NCBI GenBank assembly: GCA_024690665.1
Contig: JAILOU010000001.1
Coordinates: 59,728 to 123,727, forward strand
Direction of reading: 5' to 3'
From: Eubacterium sp.
GTDB taxonomy: Bacteria; Bacillota; Clostridia; Lachnospirales; Lachnospiraceae
DNA: 64,000 nt
The position numbers and the translations under genes were made by a program. Shown here piece after piece: positions 18,014-26,807 of the stretch. The notes under the pieces are model-generated. The model saw nothing but the letters and a program-made list of their open reading frames with translations. It made no database searches and was not told the DNA's origin. Position 1 is the stretch's first letter. Every line of letters begins with the position of its first letter.

Positions 18014-19501
18014 ATGGCAAAGATTACACACACTATGCAACGTAAGGCATTTAGTGCTGCAATTGATGTCGCTTTAAAGCGTTTAAACAAAGACAGAGAA
18101 AAAGGGCTTCTTCAGATTATTGAACTTGCGAAGAAGTTTATGGGAGACAACTTTACAGACGAAGCTTTTGAAGGAGCAAAGAAACTTGCAACTGACAAAG
18201 ATCACAAATGGAATAAATTTGTAAATAAGATGCTTGACGAACTTGATCCAAATGTTGCTAAGATGACTGCATTAAACCTTGGTTTTGAGGCAGCCTTCCA
18301 CGGAACAAAGACAATTCGTCACATGAGAGAGGTTCATAACTGTAACATTCCTTGGCTCATCTTAATGGACCCAACAAGTGCCTGCAACCTTCGTTGTACC
18401 GGCTGCTGGGCTGCTGAGTATGGTTACAAGTTAAACCTTACTTTCGAAGAAATGGATTCGATTGTAACACAAGGCAAAGAGCTTGGTGTTTACTTATACA
18501 TGTTCACCGGTGGTGAACCACTCGTTCGTAAGGACGACATCTTAAAATTATGCAAAAAGCATCGTGATGTTGCATTCCACAGCTATACGAATGGAACATT
18601 AATTGATGAAGAATTCTGTAAAGAAGTGCAAAAGGTTGGTAACCTTTCTTTCTCTCTTAGCTTAGAGGGATTTGAAGAGGCTAACGATGGTCGTCGTGGT
18701 GACGGTATCTTCAAAAAGGTACTTGGCGCTATGGACCTTATGAGAAAATACGGTTTATTCTACGGTTGCTCAGTTTGTTACACAAGAAAGAATTTGGATG
18801 CGGTTACTTCTGATGAATTTATCGATTTGATGATTGATCATGGATGCCGCTACGCATGGTATTTCCACTACATGCCGGTTGGTAACGAGGCTGATACGGA
18901 GTTATTATTAACACCTGAGCAACGTGTATATATCTATAATCGTTTGCGCGAAATTCGTGCATTTGAGGGCGGCAAACCAATCATGCTTATGGACTTCCAG
19001 AACGATGGCGAGTTCGTAGGCGGTTGTATTGCCGGTGGACGTAACTACTTCCACATCAATGCTAATGGTGACGCTGAACCTTGCGTATTTATCCACTATT
19101 CCGGAGCTAACATCCGCAAGAACACTCTTCTCGAGTGCTTACAGCAGCCATTATTCCAGGCTTATCGTGATGGCCAGCCATTTAACGACAACATGCTTAA
19201 GCCTTGCCCAATGCTTGAGAATCCTGAAAAGCTTCGTGAGATGGTTCATAAATCAGGCGCTGTCTCTACAGACCTTCAGTCTCCGGAGAGCGTTGAGCAT
19301 CTGACAGAAAAATGCCAGCCTTACGCTGACTCCTGGAACGAAGAAGCTGACAGACTTTGGGCTGAGAATCCTCATGTCAAGAGAGGTTACATCAACTACA
19401 AGAAAGAAAATCTCGAAGGATTCTTAGAGAGAAATAAAGAAGTCATCGAAAGTGAACATGAGACGATTGACAGCAAGGAAAAGGTTGCTTCTAATCGATA
19501 A
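18014..19501 (+). CDS. Radical SAM protein with C-terminal cysteine-rich region
   Basis: 495 aa. The [4Fe-4S]-SAM motif C124-x3-C128-x2-C131 is visible in SACNLRCTGCW, followed by the SAM-binding MFTGGEPL. The C-terminal half carries further cysteines (GGCIAGGRNYFHINANGDAEPC, LKPCPMLENP, EKCQPYA) arranged like a SPASM-type auxiliary cluster domain. An N-terminal helical region of about 110 residues precedes the barrel. No precursor-peptide gene or other pathway gene is adjacent, so the substrate is unknown; a maturase or metabolic radical enzyme is equally possible. ATG 18014 follows AAAGGGG. Its own terminator makes it a single-gene unit under the TetR gene. Confidence 0.9.
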   Translation: MAKITHTMQRKAFSAAIDVALKRLNKDREKGLLQIIELAKKFMGDNFTDEAFEGAKKLATDKDHKWNKFVNKMLDELDPNVAKMTALNLGFEAAFHGTKTIRHMREVHNCNIPWLILMDPTSACNLRCTGCWAAEYGYKLNLTFEEMDSIVTQGKELGVYLYMFTGGEPLVRKDDILKLCKKHRDVAFHSYTNGTLIDEEFCKEVQKVGNLSFSLSLEGFEEANDGRRGDGIFKKVLGAMDLMRKYGLFYGCSVCYTRKNLDAVTSDEFIDLMIDHGCRYAWYFHYMPVGNEADTELLLTPEQRVYIYNRLREIRAFEGGKPIMLMDFQNDGEFVGGCIAGGRNYFHINANGDAEPCVFIHYSGANIRKNTLLECLQQPLFQAYRDGQPFNDNMLKPCPMLENPEKLREMVHKSGAVSTDLQSPESVEHLTEKCQPYADSWNEEADRLWAENPHVKRGYINYKKENLEGFLERNKEVIESEHETIDSKEKVASNR

Positions 19502-19517
19502 ATCAAAACACGGAAGG

Positions 19518-19549
19518 AAGAACTGCTGAGTGCAGTTCTTTCTTTTTTT
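19518..19549 (+). terminator. Terminator after the radical SAM gene
   Basis: AAGAACTGC (19518-19526) / GCAGTTCTT (19532-19540), then a T-rich tail, 16 nt after the stop. Confidence 0.88.
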
Positions 19550-19564
19550 GTCGTTGTTTTGTTT

Positions 19565-19918
19565 CGGTTGTGAAGAGGGGGCGCTCCCTTCAAGGCATAC
19601 TATTTTCGCCTTCACCGACCCGCCGCTGTTCGGTTCTTTCCTGCGCATCTTTGTTTCGCTCGCCGTCGACCGTGTTCTGCCAGGATGGGTATTTAATAAA
19701 ACAAATAGCGGGTGTGTCTTCGACACCCCTTCGGAATAATAAAAAACACGACCATATGCAAGCGAGCTTGCAGGTCGTGTTTTTATCATTCCTAGTCTGC
19801 TTCGCAGACCTGCTATTTGTTTGTGTACGTTATCCGAAGCAGCCACGGTTCGCCCGCAGCTCGCTATCGATGCTCGTCAAGAACCGGCGGCTCTCGATGT
19901 GCATTCGAAAATGTATCC
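19565..19918 (+). repeat. Structured repeat element, copy A
   Basis: The gene-free stretch 19502-20533 holds this element. From 5' to 3' it has a conserved block starting CACCGACCCGCCGCTGTTC (19613) and ending GTGTTCTGCCAGGATGG. An outer stem follows, AAACAAATAGC (19699-19709) with GCTATTTGTTT (19812-19822), enclosing three hairpins. These are GGGTGT/ACACCC (19710-19728), AAAAACACGACC/GGTCGTGTTTTT (19742-19784) and GTCTGC/GCAGAC (19795-19809). A 3' block TTATCCGAAGCAGCC closes it. Copies B and C have the same layout with different paired bases. Open frames here are not conserved between copies and are not genes. Confidence 0.85.
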
Positions 19919-19932
19919 TTTCCGGTCGCTGG

Positions 19933-20240
19933 TGAATTCCCAGCCGAAACGATATTCCTGGGAATTGGGCGATTTGTGTCTTTTGTGCTCTAATACACTG
20001 ACAAAGTTACAAAAGTCATATCCCGGCGCAGCCGGAACCGTCATATTTGTAACTTTTTACCGTTGATTCACTGCCTGAGTTACAAAAAACATCTCCCGGC
20101 TCGGCCGGAACCGTCAGATTTGTAACTTTTTACCGCTGATTCGCCTCCCGGGTTACAAAAAACATATCCCGGCGCAGCCGGGAGCATCCTATTTGTGTCT
20201 TTTGGGCGCTGATACGCCAGAAAAGTTACAAAAGATATCT
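19933..20240. repeat. 73-bp tandem repeat, about four units, each a hairpin
   Basis: GTTACAAAA recurs at 20006, 20079, 20152 and 20225, an exact 73-bp period; a degenerate unit precedes at 19933. Within a unit, GTTACAAA pairs with TTTGTAAC, and an inner CCGGC-GCA-GCCGG forms the tip. The last unit runs into the end of element copy B: its CCCGGGGCTGCCTCGG is the reverse of the element's 3' block. The repeat may thus derive from, or be bounded by, the element. Confidence 0.85.
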
Positions 20241-20500
20241 CCCGGGGCTGCCTCGGATGAAGAAAAGAAATGGCCCGTCTGCGCAGCAGACTAGGGATAG
20301 AAAAGGCTAAGGATGCAAGCTTGCTTGCAATTCCTTAGCCTTTTTTAGACCGTCAGGTGTGCCGAAGGCACAATGGGCCATTTCTTGTAAGATTATCATA
20401 CCCACCCTAGCAGAACACGGGCGGTGGCGAGTAAATCAAAAGATACGCAGTAAAAGTTTGAATAGCGGCGGGTCGGTGCGGGGAGAAATCGTATCCACAG
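20241..20500 (-). repeat. Structured repeat element, copy B (inverted)
   Basis: Same architecture as copies A and C but on the minus strand. The outer stem is AAGAAATGGCCC (20265-20276) with GGGCCATTTCTT (20375-20386). Hairpins are GTCTGC/GCAGAC (20277-20291), AAAAGGCTAAGGA/TCCTTAGCCTTTT (20301-20344) and TGTGCC/GGCACA (20358-20372). The upstream block ending in GAACAGCGGCGGGTCGG-like sequence (20455-20480) matches copy C almost base for base. It ends about 34 bp before the aat stop codon, so it may also act as the aat terminator. Confidence 0.85.
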
Positions 20501-20533
20501 GAGAAAGCAACCTCTTCACCTCCCCCCGCAGAG

Positions 20534-21190
20534 CTACCACTTGATTCCCTCACGCAGCATCCCCTTATACTCCTCCCAATCCACATACTCACCGCCCATA
20601 CTCTCAAGATGGTCAGTGTGAAATTGACAGTCAATCATCAAAAAATCATTATCCTCCAAAATCTGCGCAAGATAAATCAGCGCCAGCTTAGAGCCATTTA
20701 CACTTTCAGAGAACATACTCTCACCGAAAAAACATTTGCCAATGACAACGCCATATAATCCTCCGGCAAGCTCATCGTCCACGAAAGAATCAATGCTCAT
20801 CGCGTATCCGATCTTGTGAAGCAAACCATATGCAGCCTCCATATCATCGCCGATCCAAGTGCCGTCCTTTTCATGTTCACGCTTAAGCCGGCATCTGTGC
20901 ATCGTGTCAGCGAAATCCCGATTTATCTGCACTTGCACCTTGTGATGCTTCATGAATTTCTTCATGGATTTTGAGATATGGATTTTGCTTGGCCTAATGA
21001 TGAAACGCTGCCTAGGGCACCACCACAAGATCTCCTCACCCGGATTGTACCAGGGGAAGATTCCATTGGAGTAGGCGAGCAGCAGCCTCTCTAATTTCAG
21101 GTCGCCGCCAATGGCGAGCAGACCATCTTCTCTTGCAAGCTCGGATTTTGGAAATGAAATTTCCTCCGTCAGCTGATAGATAGGTCTCAC
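20534..21190 (-). CDS. aat: Leucyl/phenylalanyl-tRNA--protein transferase
   Basis: 218 aa, normal Aat length. The enzyme adds Leu or Phe from aminoacyl-tRNA to N-terminal Lys/Arg of proteins, creating primary N-degrons. Family motifs are visible: LLAIGGDLKLERLLLAYSNGIFPWYNPGEEILWWCPRQRF near the N-terminus, then GGLYGVVIGKCFFGESMFS and DCQFHTDHLESMGG. Its ATG (21190) directly abuts the clpA stop codon (21191), and clpA directly abuts clpS, so conjugation, recognition and unfolding are encoded together. Aat is common in Proteobacteria and infrequent in Firmicutes. Confidence 0.95.
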   Translation of the reverse strand: MRPIYQLTEEISFPKSELAREDGLLAIGGDLKLERLLLAYSNGIFPWYNPGEEILWWCPRQRFIIRPSKIHISKSMKKFMKHHKVQVQINRDFADTMHRCRLKREHEKDGTWIGDDMEAAYGLLHKIGYAMSIDSFVDDELAGGLYGVVIGKCFFGESMFSESVNGSKLALIYLAQILEDNDFLMIDCQFHTDHLESMGGEYVDWEEYKGMLREGIKW

Positions 21191-23431
21191 TTATTTCTCC
21201 TTTGCTTTCTTTGACTTCTTTTTAAGATGAAAGGTGAAAGAATCCTGCTTCGCATCAATCTGGCAGGCGCCACCTTTTTTCAGTTTCCCATAAAGCATCT
21301 CGTCAACCAGAAGCGTTTTAACTTCATTTTGGATGATGCGGTCCATATTTCTGGCGCCGTACTCCTTGCTGATTCCCTTTTTAAGAAGCAGCTGCGTTGC
21401 ACGCTTGGTGTAAGTCATTTCCACCTTCTTTTGCATTAAGAGCGCTTTGAGTTCGCCAAGTTTTTTCTCGGCGATTCTGCTTCCCATCTCCTGCGTCATG
21501 GAAGAAAAGACCACAATCTTATTTAAACGATTCCGAAATTCCGGAGCAAATAGACGCTTCACCTCATCCGTAATCACATCCGGCGTTGCATCGCCACTTT
21601 CGAATCCGATGCCCATCTTGTCAAGACGGCTGGCGCCTGCATTGGACGTCATAATGATAATGACATTACGAAAGTCCGCCTTTCGGCCCTGGTTGTCCGT
21701 CAAGGTTGCATAGTCCATAACCTGAAGGAGTACGTTAAAGATGTCTTCGTGTGCCTTTTCCATTTCGTCGAGAAGTAATACACAAGAAGGCGTCTTGCGG
21801 ATGGCCTCGGTTAAAAGTCCGCCATCTTCATAGCCGACATAGCCGGCCGGTGAACCAATCAGCTTCGCAACCGCGTGTTTTTCTCCGTACTCACTCATAT
21901 CAAAACGCACCAGCGAAATGCCAAGTTCTTTCGCAAGACATTTTGCAATTTCAGTCTTACCGACACCGGTCGGACCGGCAAATAGAAAGCTCGAGAGCGG
22001 TTTGTTTTCCTCTAAAAGACCGGCCTTGGAGAATTTGATGGCGTTTACGACCTGAGAGACTGCCTCATCCTGCCCGAAGATTTGAGAGAGCATACGCTCT
22101 TCTAAGGACTTTAATCCGTCCTGCTCAAGCTCGTCGGCCGTCACCTGAACCGGCACCCGGCAGATACTCGTCAAAACTTCATTGATCAGGTCTTTGCCGA
22201 CAGACTGGCGCTTTTGATCGAGCGGATGAATCTTGCGATATGCGCCCGCTTCGTCAATCAAATCGATTGCCTTATCCGGCAAAAACCGCTCGTTGATATA
22301 CTTTTTACTCATAGAAACGGCATATTCAAGCACACCCTTTTGATACTTGACGCCGTGATACTTTTCGTAATTTGATTTTAAGCCCTCTAAGATCTTCACG
22401 GTCTCTTCCTCCGAAGGCTCCGCAATCTCCACATTTTGAAATCTTCTTACAAGGCTTTTGTTCTTCTCAAAGTAACGCTTGTATTCTTCAAATGTCGTCG
22501 CCCCGACAAAACGAATCGAGCCCTGTGCAAGATACGGTTTTAACATATTAGACGTATCAAAAGAACCTTCGCCGACAGCACCGGCACCCGTCAGGTTGTG
22601 GATTTCATCAATGTAGATGATAGCTTTTTCCTCCTGACTGATTTCCTTAAGAAGCTTCTTAAGACGCTTTTCTAAGTCACCGCGATACTGCGTACCTGCA
22701 AGCAGACTTCCAAGATCTAACATAAAGACCCGTGCGCCCTTAAGCTGCTCCGGCACGGTACCTTCTTCGATGCGCTGCACCAGTCCGTACATCAAAGCCG
22801 TCTTACCAACCCCCGGCTCACCAAGGTGAATCACATTGTTCTTCTCCTTGCGACACAGAATCTGAATTGTGCGCTCAAGCTCGGCTTCACGGCCGATTAG
22901 CGGGTTAACACCCTCAAGCATGTCGTTCATGCACGGCGCATATTGCTCATAAGTCGTATTCTTCTTTTCCTGTACCGGAATCTCTTTTTGAACGCTGACT
23001 CCCGCATCTTCATCCTTAAATTCAAGCAGTTTCTGAAGCAGTTCTACTTCTTCCACGCCCTGTCGTCTCATAAGATAGACGGCATCGCTGTCCTTAAGTT
23101 GCCACATGCCACGAACGAGGTGTTCTAACTCAATTACACTGCGGCCACTGTACTGTGCACTACGCTGCGCTGACACAAGCATCTCTCCGGCTTCTGCAGA
23201 AAACTGCGCCGTGGTTGCATTTGCATCCGTTACATATTCTTGCAAATAAGCCTTCAGATCTTCCTCAAGCGCTGTCGGATCCCCACCGGACATAAAATAC
23301 GGTTCATAGAATTCCACCGTATCACACAGCGCAAGTAAGATTACCTCCGGCGTAACATATTCATAATGCTCATCATGTGCATATTTAATCGCCCGTTCAA
23401 TAATTACGGACACCAGTTTTGATAAATTCAT
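21191..23431 (-). CDS. clpA: ATP-dependent Clp protease ATP-binding subunit ClpA
   Basis: 746 aa AAA+ unfoldase that feeds substrates to ClpP. Order: N-domain (about 1-145), AAA1 with Walker A GEPGVGKTA and IIYIDEIHNL, AAA2 with Walker A AGPTGVGKTE and VLLLDEMEKAHEDIFNVLLQ, then the Clp C-terminal domain. There is no ClpB/ClpC-type middle coiled coil between the AAA domains, which with the ClpS neighbour argues for ClpA and not ClpC. The ClpP-docking loop IGF appears as MGIGFES. It is directly fused end to start with clpS (23432) and aat (21190); clpP is not in the window. Confidence 0.94.
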   Translation of the reverse strand: MNLSKLVSVIIERAIKYAHDEHYEYVTPEVILLALCDTVEFYEPYFMSGGDPTALEEDLKAYLQEYVTDANATTAQFSAEAGEMLVSAQRSAQYSGRSVIELEHLVRGMWQLKDSDAVYLMRRQGVEEVELLQKLLEFKDEDAGVSVQKEIPVQEKKNTTYEQYAPCMNDMLEGVNPLIGREAELERTIQILCRKEKNNVIHLGEPGVGKTALMYGLVQRIEEGTVPEQLKGARVFMLDLGSLLAGTQYRGDLEKRLKKLLKEISQEEKAIIYIDEIHNLTGAGAVGEGSFDTSNMLKPYLAQGSIRFVGATTFEEYKRYFEKNKSLVRRFQNVEIAEPSEEETVKILEGLKSNYEKYHGVKYQKGVLEYAVSMSKKYINERFLPDKAIDLIDEAGAYRKIHPLDQKRQSVGKDLINEVLTSICRVPVQVTADELEQDGLKSLEERMLSQIFGQDEAVSQVVNAIKFSKAGLLEENKPLSSFLFAGPTGVGKTEIAKCLAKELGISLVRFDMSEYGEKHAVAKLIGSPAGYVGYEDGGLLTEAIRKTPSCVLLLDEMEKAHEDIFNVLLQVMDYATLTDNQGRKADFRNVIIIMTSNAGASRLDKMGIGFESGDATPDVITDEVKRLFAPEFRNRLNKIVVFSSMTQEMGSRIAEKKLGELKALLMQKKVEMTYTKRATQLLLKKGISKEYGARNMDRIIQNEVKTLLVDEMLYGKLKKGGACQIDAKQDSFTFHLKKKSKKAKEK

Positions 23432-23731
23432 CTATACTTCCTCCATGGTCATACGAAACGGGAACCCTTCAGCTTTGGCCCGGTTCATCGCTTCTAATAT
23501 TCTGGTCTTGGCAATGTCATAAGGGTATACCCCGACCACTGCGCTTCCTTTTTGATGAACGTTCATCATAATCTGCTCCGCTTCGACCTCATTTTTATGG
23601 AAAATTTGAACCAGAATATCCACCACAAATTCCATCGTCGTAAAGTCATCGTTATGCATGATGACGCGATATCTCTTTGGCTCTCTGATTCTGCTTTTTG
23701 TCTGCTCTTTTGCTGCTCCTTGTGTTGCCAT
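23432..23731 (-). CDS. clpS: ClpS adaptor (N-recognin)
   Basis: 99 aa, typical ClpS. It binds proteins with N-terminal Leu, Phe, Trp or Tyr and delivers them to ClpA. Signature residues are present: YRVIMHNDDFTTMEFVVDIL (the HNDD/TTMExV pocket) and VHQKGSAVVGVYPYDIA. The flexible N-terminal extension (MATQGAAKEQTKSRIREPK) is also typical. First gene of clpS-clpA-aat; AAAGGAGCGG precedes the ATG. No strong promoter was recognised in the 100 nt upstream. Confidence 0.96.
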   Translation of the reverse strand: MATQGAAKEQTKSRIREPKRYRVIMHNDDFTTMEFVVDILVQIFHKNEVEAEQIMMNVHQKGSAVVGVYPYDIAKTRILEAMNRAKAEGFPFRMTMEEV

Positions 23732-23793
23732 AGCCGCTCCTTTCTTTTCCTATATTTTAATCGTTTTGAAAGGCAAATAAAAGTCCCACAAAA

Positions 23794-23828
23794 AAGACAC
23801 CGAAAGTAACCTTCCGATGTCTTTGTTT
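23794..23828 (-). terminator. Terminator after the PurF-like gene
   Basis: Imperfect inverted repeat with arms AAGACA and TGTCTT, 5 nt after the stop codon. The minus-strand tail is TTTTTTGTGGG. Confidence 0.7.
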
Positions 23829-23833
23829 CTTCT

Positions 23834-25267
23834 TTATTCTACTCCGTCCCAGCAGTAGGTACACAGCTTACATTTATCTAATCCGATTGCCTCAATCATA
23901 TCGTCTAAGCGATGATAATGAAGAGAGGTAAAGTCAAGCTGCGCACGAATCTCTTCTAACATATTCGCATACTGCCTAGAATCCGGATCGGTGTATTTCG
24001 CTAGGATAGAATCCGCTGGGTTCATCGTACCTTCTAACTTCTCAATCATCCGGCGCGTAATAAGTTCCGCCTCCGAATTCGATCTTGAAAAATTCAGATA
24101 CTTACAGCCAAATACAAGCGGCGGACACGCCGGCCTTATATGAACCTCCTCAACGCCGCTCTTATACAGGTACTGCGTTGTCTCGCGAAGCTGCGTGCCG
24201 CGGACAATCGAGTCATCAATCAACAGCAGTTTATTGCCTTCAAGAAGCTCTCTGATTGGCACAAGTTTCATCTTCGCAATCAGATTTCTGCGGCTTTGAA
24301 TCGTCGGCATAAACGAACGCGGCCAGGTCGGTGTATATTTGACAAATGGACGCGAATACGGCACGCCGGATTCATTGGCATAGCCAACGGCGTGTGCAAT
24401 TCCCGAGTCCGGAACGCCTGCTACCATGTTCGGATGAATGCCTCTTGTCATATCACGTTTGGCAAGCTTGCTTCCACATTTGCATCGTACGTCTTCCACA
24501 TTTAATCCTTCGTATGTCGAAGCCGGGAATCCATAGTATATCCATAAAAACGAGCAGATCTTCATCTCATCAAGCGCAGGAGCAACCGTCTTAACTTCGT
24601 CCGAATTGACAAATGCAATCTCCCCCGGTCCAAGTTCCTTCTTCATCTGATACCCCAGATTCAGGAAAGAAAAACTCTCAAAGCAGATGCAATGCGCCGT
24701 CTCTTCGTCGTTCTTCTTATAGCCGATTTCAACCGGTGTGCGGCCGTATTTATCACGGGCTGCATAGATGCCGTCTTTTGTCATCAGCATCAATGTCATC
24801 GATCCGTCAATGGTATCTTGTGCATATCGAATGCCATCCACGATGGTATCTTGCTGGTTAATCAGTGTTGCCACAAGCTCAGTCGGATTGATATCTCCGC
24901 CGCTCATCTCCATGAAATGAGAATGTCCCTTGGCAAATAAATCTTCTGCAATCTTAGCGGCATTGTTAATCTTACCGACGGTTGTGATTGCATATGTGCC
25001 GTGATGCGAACGAATGATCAGCGGCTGCGGCTCATAATCCGAGATGCAACCGATTCCAAGATGTCCTTTCATCTTCAGGATATCTTTGTCAAACTTCGGT
25101 CGAAAGTTTGTACTCTCGATGCTGTGAATCGCACGGTCAAATCCATTTTCACTGCCATATACGGCAAGACCTGCTCTTCTTGTTCCAAGATGCGAGTGAT
25201 AATCCGTTCCGTAAAACAAATCAAATACGCAATCATCATGCGATGCTACGCCAAAAAATCCGCCCAT
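23834..25267 (-). CDS. PurF-like amidophosphoribosyltransferase homologue lacking the nucleophilic cysteine
   Basis: 477 aa. The fold order is that of PurF: N-terminal glutaminase-type domain, then a type I phosphoribosyltransferase with the PRPP loop LLLIDDSIVRGTQL (about residue 345). But the mature N-terminus reads M-GGFFGV where PurF has C-G-x-x-G: the catalytic Cys is replaced by Gly, so glutamine hydrolysis should be lost. Iron-sulphur-type cysteines seem kept (VRCKCGS, ACPPLVFGC and the C-terminal CKLCTYCWDG). It abuts the FAD oxidoreductase gene without a gap. It is likely a conserved clostridial paralogue with a different role, and not the purine enzyme. Confidence 0.85.
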   Translation of the reverse strand: MGGFFGVASHDDCVFDLFYGTDYHSHLGTRRAGLAVYGSENGFDRAIHSIESTNFRPKFDKDILKMKGHLGIGCISDYEPQPLIIRSHHGTYAITTVGKINNAAKIAEDLFAKGHSHFMEMSGGDINPTELVATLINQQDTIVDGIRYAQDTIDGSMTLMLMTKDGIYAARDKYGRTPVEIGYKKNDEETAHCICFESFSFLNLGYQMKKELGPGEIAFVNSDEVKTVAPALDEMKICSFLWIYYGFPASTYEGLNVEDVRCKCGSKLAKRDMTRGIHPNMVAGVPDSGIAHAVGYANESGVPYSRPFVKYTPTWPRSFMPTIQSRRNLIAKMKLVPIRELLEGNKLLLIDDSIVRGTQLRETTQYLYKSGVEEVHIRPACPPLVFGCKYLNFSRSNSEAELITRRMIEKLEGTMNPADSILAKYTDPDSRQYANMLEEIRAQLDFTSLHYHRLDDMIEAIGLDKCKLCTYCWDGVE

Positions 25268-26650
25268 TTAGATAGCCTCCGTTTTTGTAATCTTCCTTGC
25301 AACATGAATTCCACTTGCTGACGCATGTGAAAGAGAATGCGTAACACCGCTGCCATCTCCGATGATGTACAGACCCTTGTGCGTACATTCCAAGTTCTCA
25401 TCTACCTTTACTTCCATGTTGTAGAATTTCACTTCCACTCCATAGAGCAACGTATCGTCATTGGCTGTACCAGGTGCAATCTTATCGAGTGCATAGATCA
25501 TCTCGATAATACCGTCTAAGATACGCTTTGGAAGCACCAGACTTAAATCTCCCGGTTCTGCTGCCAGCGTTGGCACTACGAAGTTTTCACTGATTCTCTT
25601 TTTCGTACTTCTTCTACCTCTTGTCAGATCGCCAAATCGCTGTACGATTACGCCGCCTCCAAGCATATTGGATAATCTTGCAATACTTTCACCATAGCCG
25701 TTACTGTCCTTAAACGGCTCTGAAAAATGTTTTGCCACAAGAAGTGCGAAGTTTGTATTCTCCGTCTGCAGCTTCGGATCTTCATAGCTGTGCCCGTTAA
25801 CGGTAATGATGCCGTTCGTATTCTCATTTACGACACTTCCCCGTGGATTCATACAGAAGGTTCGAACCTTATCTTCAAACTTGTCGGTACGATATACAAT
25901 CTTGCTTTCGTATAATTCATCTGTCAGATGTGAGAAAATCTCTGCTGCGAGTTCCACGCGCACGCCAATGTCGACACGGTTTGAGCTGGTCTCTATCTCC
26001 ATCTCCTGACAGACTTTCTCCATCCATTTGCTGCCACTTCGTCCGACAGATATGATACACTGCTCGCATTCATACTCTCCGTCTTTGGCAACTACCGTAT
26101 AACCCGGATTTTTTGCCTTTACCGACTCTACATAATTGTCAAAATGAAATTCCACCTTGTCCTTTAGCTCGTTATACAGATTCTCAAGCACAATGTAGTT
26201 GATATCCGTTCCAAGATGTCTGACCGATGCATCTAACAGCTTTAACTTATTTTGCATACAGGTCTTTTTAATATCGGAACCGGTTGTGGAGTACAGCTTC
26301 GTACCCTCCCCGCCATAGGCGAGATTGATTTTATCCACATATTCCATTAGCTCGATGGCTTTTTGCTTTCCGATATATTCGTGGAGCGTTCCTCCGAAAT
26401 CATTTGTAATATTATACTTTCCATCTGAGAATGCTCCGGCGCCGCCGAATCCACTCATGATTGAACAAGATGGACAGTTAATACAAGATGTAATCTTAAC
26501 CCCGTCAATTGGACATTTTCTCTTGGCAAGCGGATGTCCGCTTTCAAATACGCCTACCTTGAGCTTTGGATCGTTCTTCATCAGCTCGTATGCCGCGAAG
26601 ATTCCTCCCGGTCCGGCGCCAATGATAATGACATCGTATTTTGTATTCAT
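25268..26650 (-). CDS. FAD-dependent oxidoreductase (NAD(FAD)-utilizing dehydrogenase family)
   Basis: 460 aa. The N-terminal dinucleotide motif GAGPGGIFAAYEL (residues 11-23) and the C-terminal GLYIIGDGSGVTHSLSHASASGIHVAR mark an FAD enzyme of the family containing many uncharacterised dehydrogenases. A cysteine cluster KRKCPIDGVKITSCINCPSC (about 48-67) could bind metal or act in redox. The substrate is unknown. It is the first gene of a two-gene unit; its stop codon is followed at once by the ATG of the PurF-like gene, so the two are made in step and may act together. Confidence 0.85.
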   Translation of the reverse strand: MNTKYDVIIIGAGPGGIFAAYELMKNDPKLKVGVFESGHPLAKRKCPIDGVKITSCINCPSCSIMSGFGGAGAFSDGKYNITNDFGGTLHEYIGKQKAIELMEYVDKINLAYGGEGTKLYSTTGSDIKKTCMQNKLKLLDASVRHLGTDINYIVLENLYNELKDKVEFHFDNYVESVKAKNPGYTVVAKDGEYECEQCIISVGRSGSKWMEKVCQEMEIETSSNRVDIGVRVELAAEIFSHLTDELYESKIVYRTDKFEDKVRTFCMNPRGSVVNENTNGIITVNGHSYEDPKLQTENTNFALLVAKHFSEPFKDSNGYGESIARLSNMLGGGVIVQRFGDLTRGRRSTKKRISENFVVPTLAAEPGDLSLVLPKRILDGIIEMIYALDKIAPGTANDDTLLYGVEVKFYNMEVKVDENLECTHKGLYIIGDGSGVTHSLSHASASGIHVARKITKTEAI

Positions 26651-26762
26651 GCTTCTTCCCCTTTTCTTCTCAAAAAATGCCGCAAATAGAAAGTTACAAT
26701 TCTTCTTCGAATCATAAACAACTATTCACGGCAGTAAATTCGTCTCTTTAAGAACCATATCT

Positions 26763-26792
26763 TTTTTACCACAAAATACGGTATATTGTCAA
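26763..26792 (-). promoter_or_regulatory. Promoter of the FAD oxidoreductase/PurF-like unit
   Basis: Perfect TTGACA (26792-26787), 18 nt, TAAAAA (26768-26763) on the minus strand. Confidence 0.55.
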
Positions 26793-26807
26793 GTATACAC
26801 AGGCTTC

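Noticed and set aside
19424..20066. Open frames of 69-140 codons on both strands in the gene-free stretch
   Set aside because: They cross the stems of the structured element and the tandem repeat and are not kept between copies A, B and C.
19933..20250. CRISPR-like array
   Set aside because: The whole 73-bp unit repeats, with no unique spacers, and no cas genes are present.
19502..20533. Insertion sequence or group II intron
   Set aside because: No transposase or reverse transcriptase frame, no clear terminal inverted repeats or target duplications; the multi-hairpin plan does not match intron domains that I could recognise.
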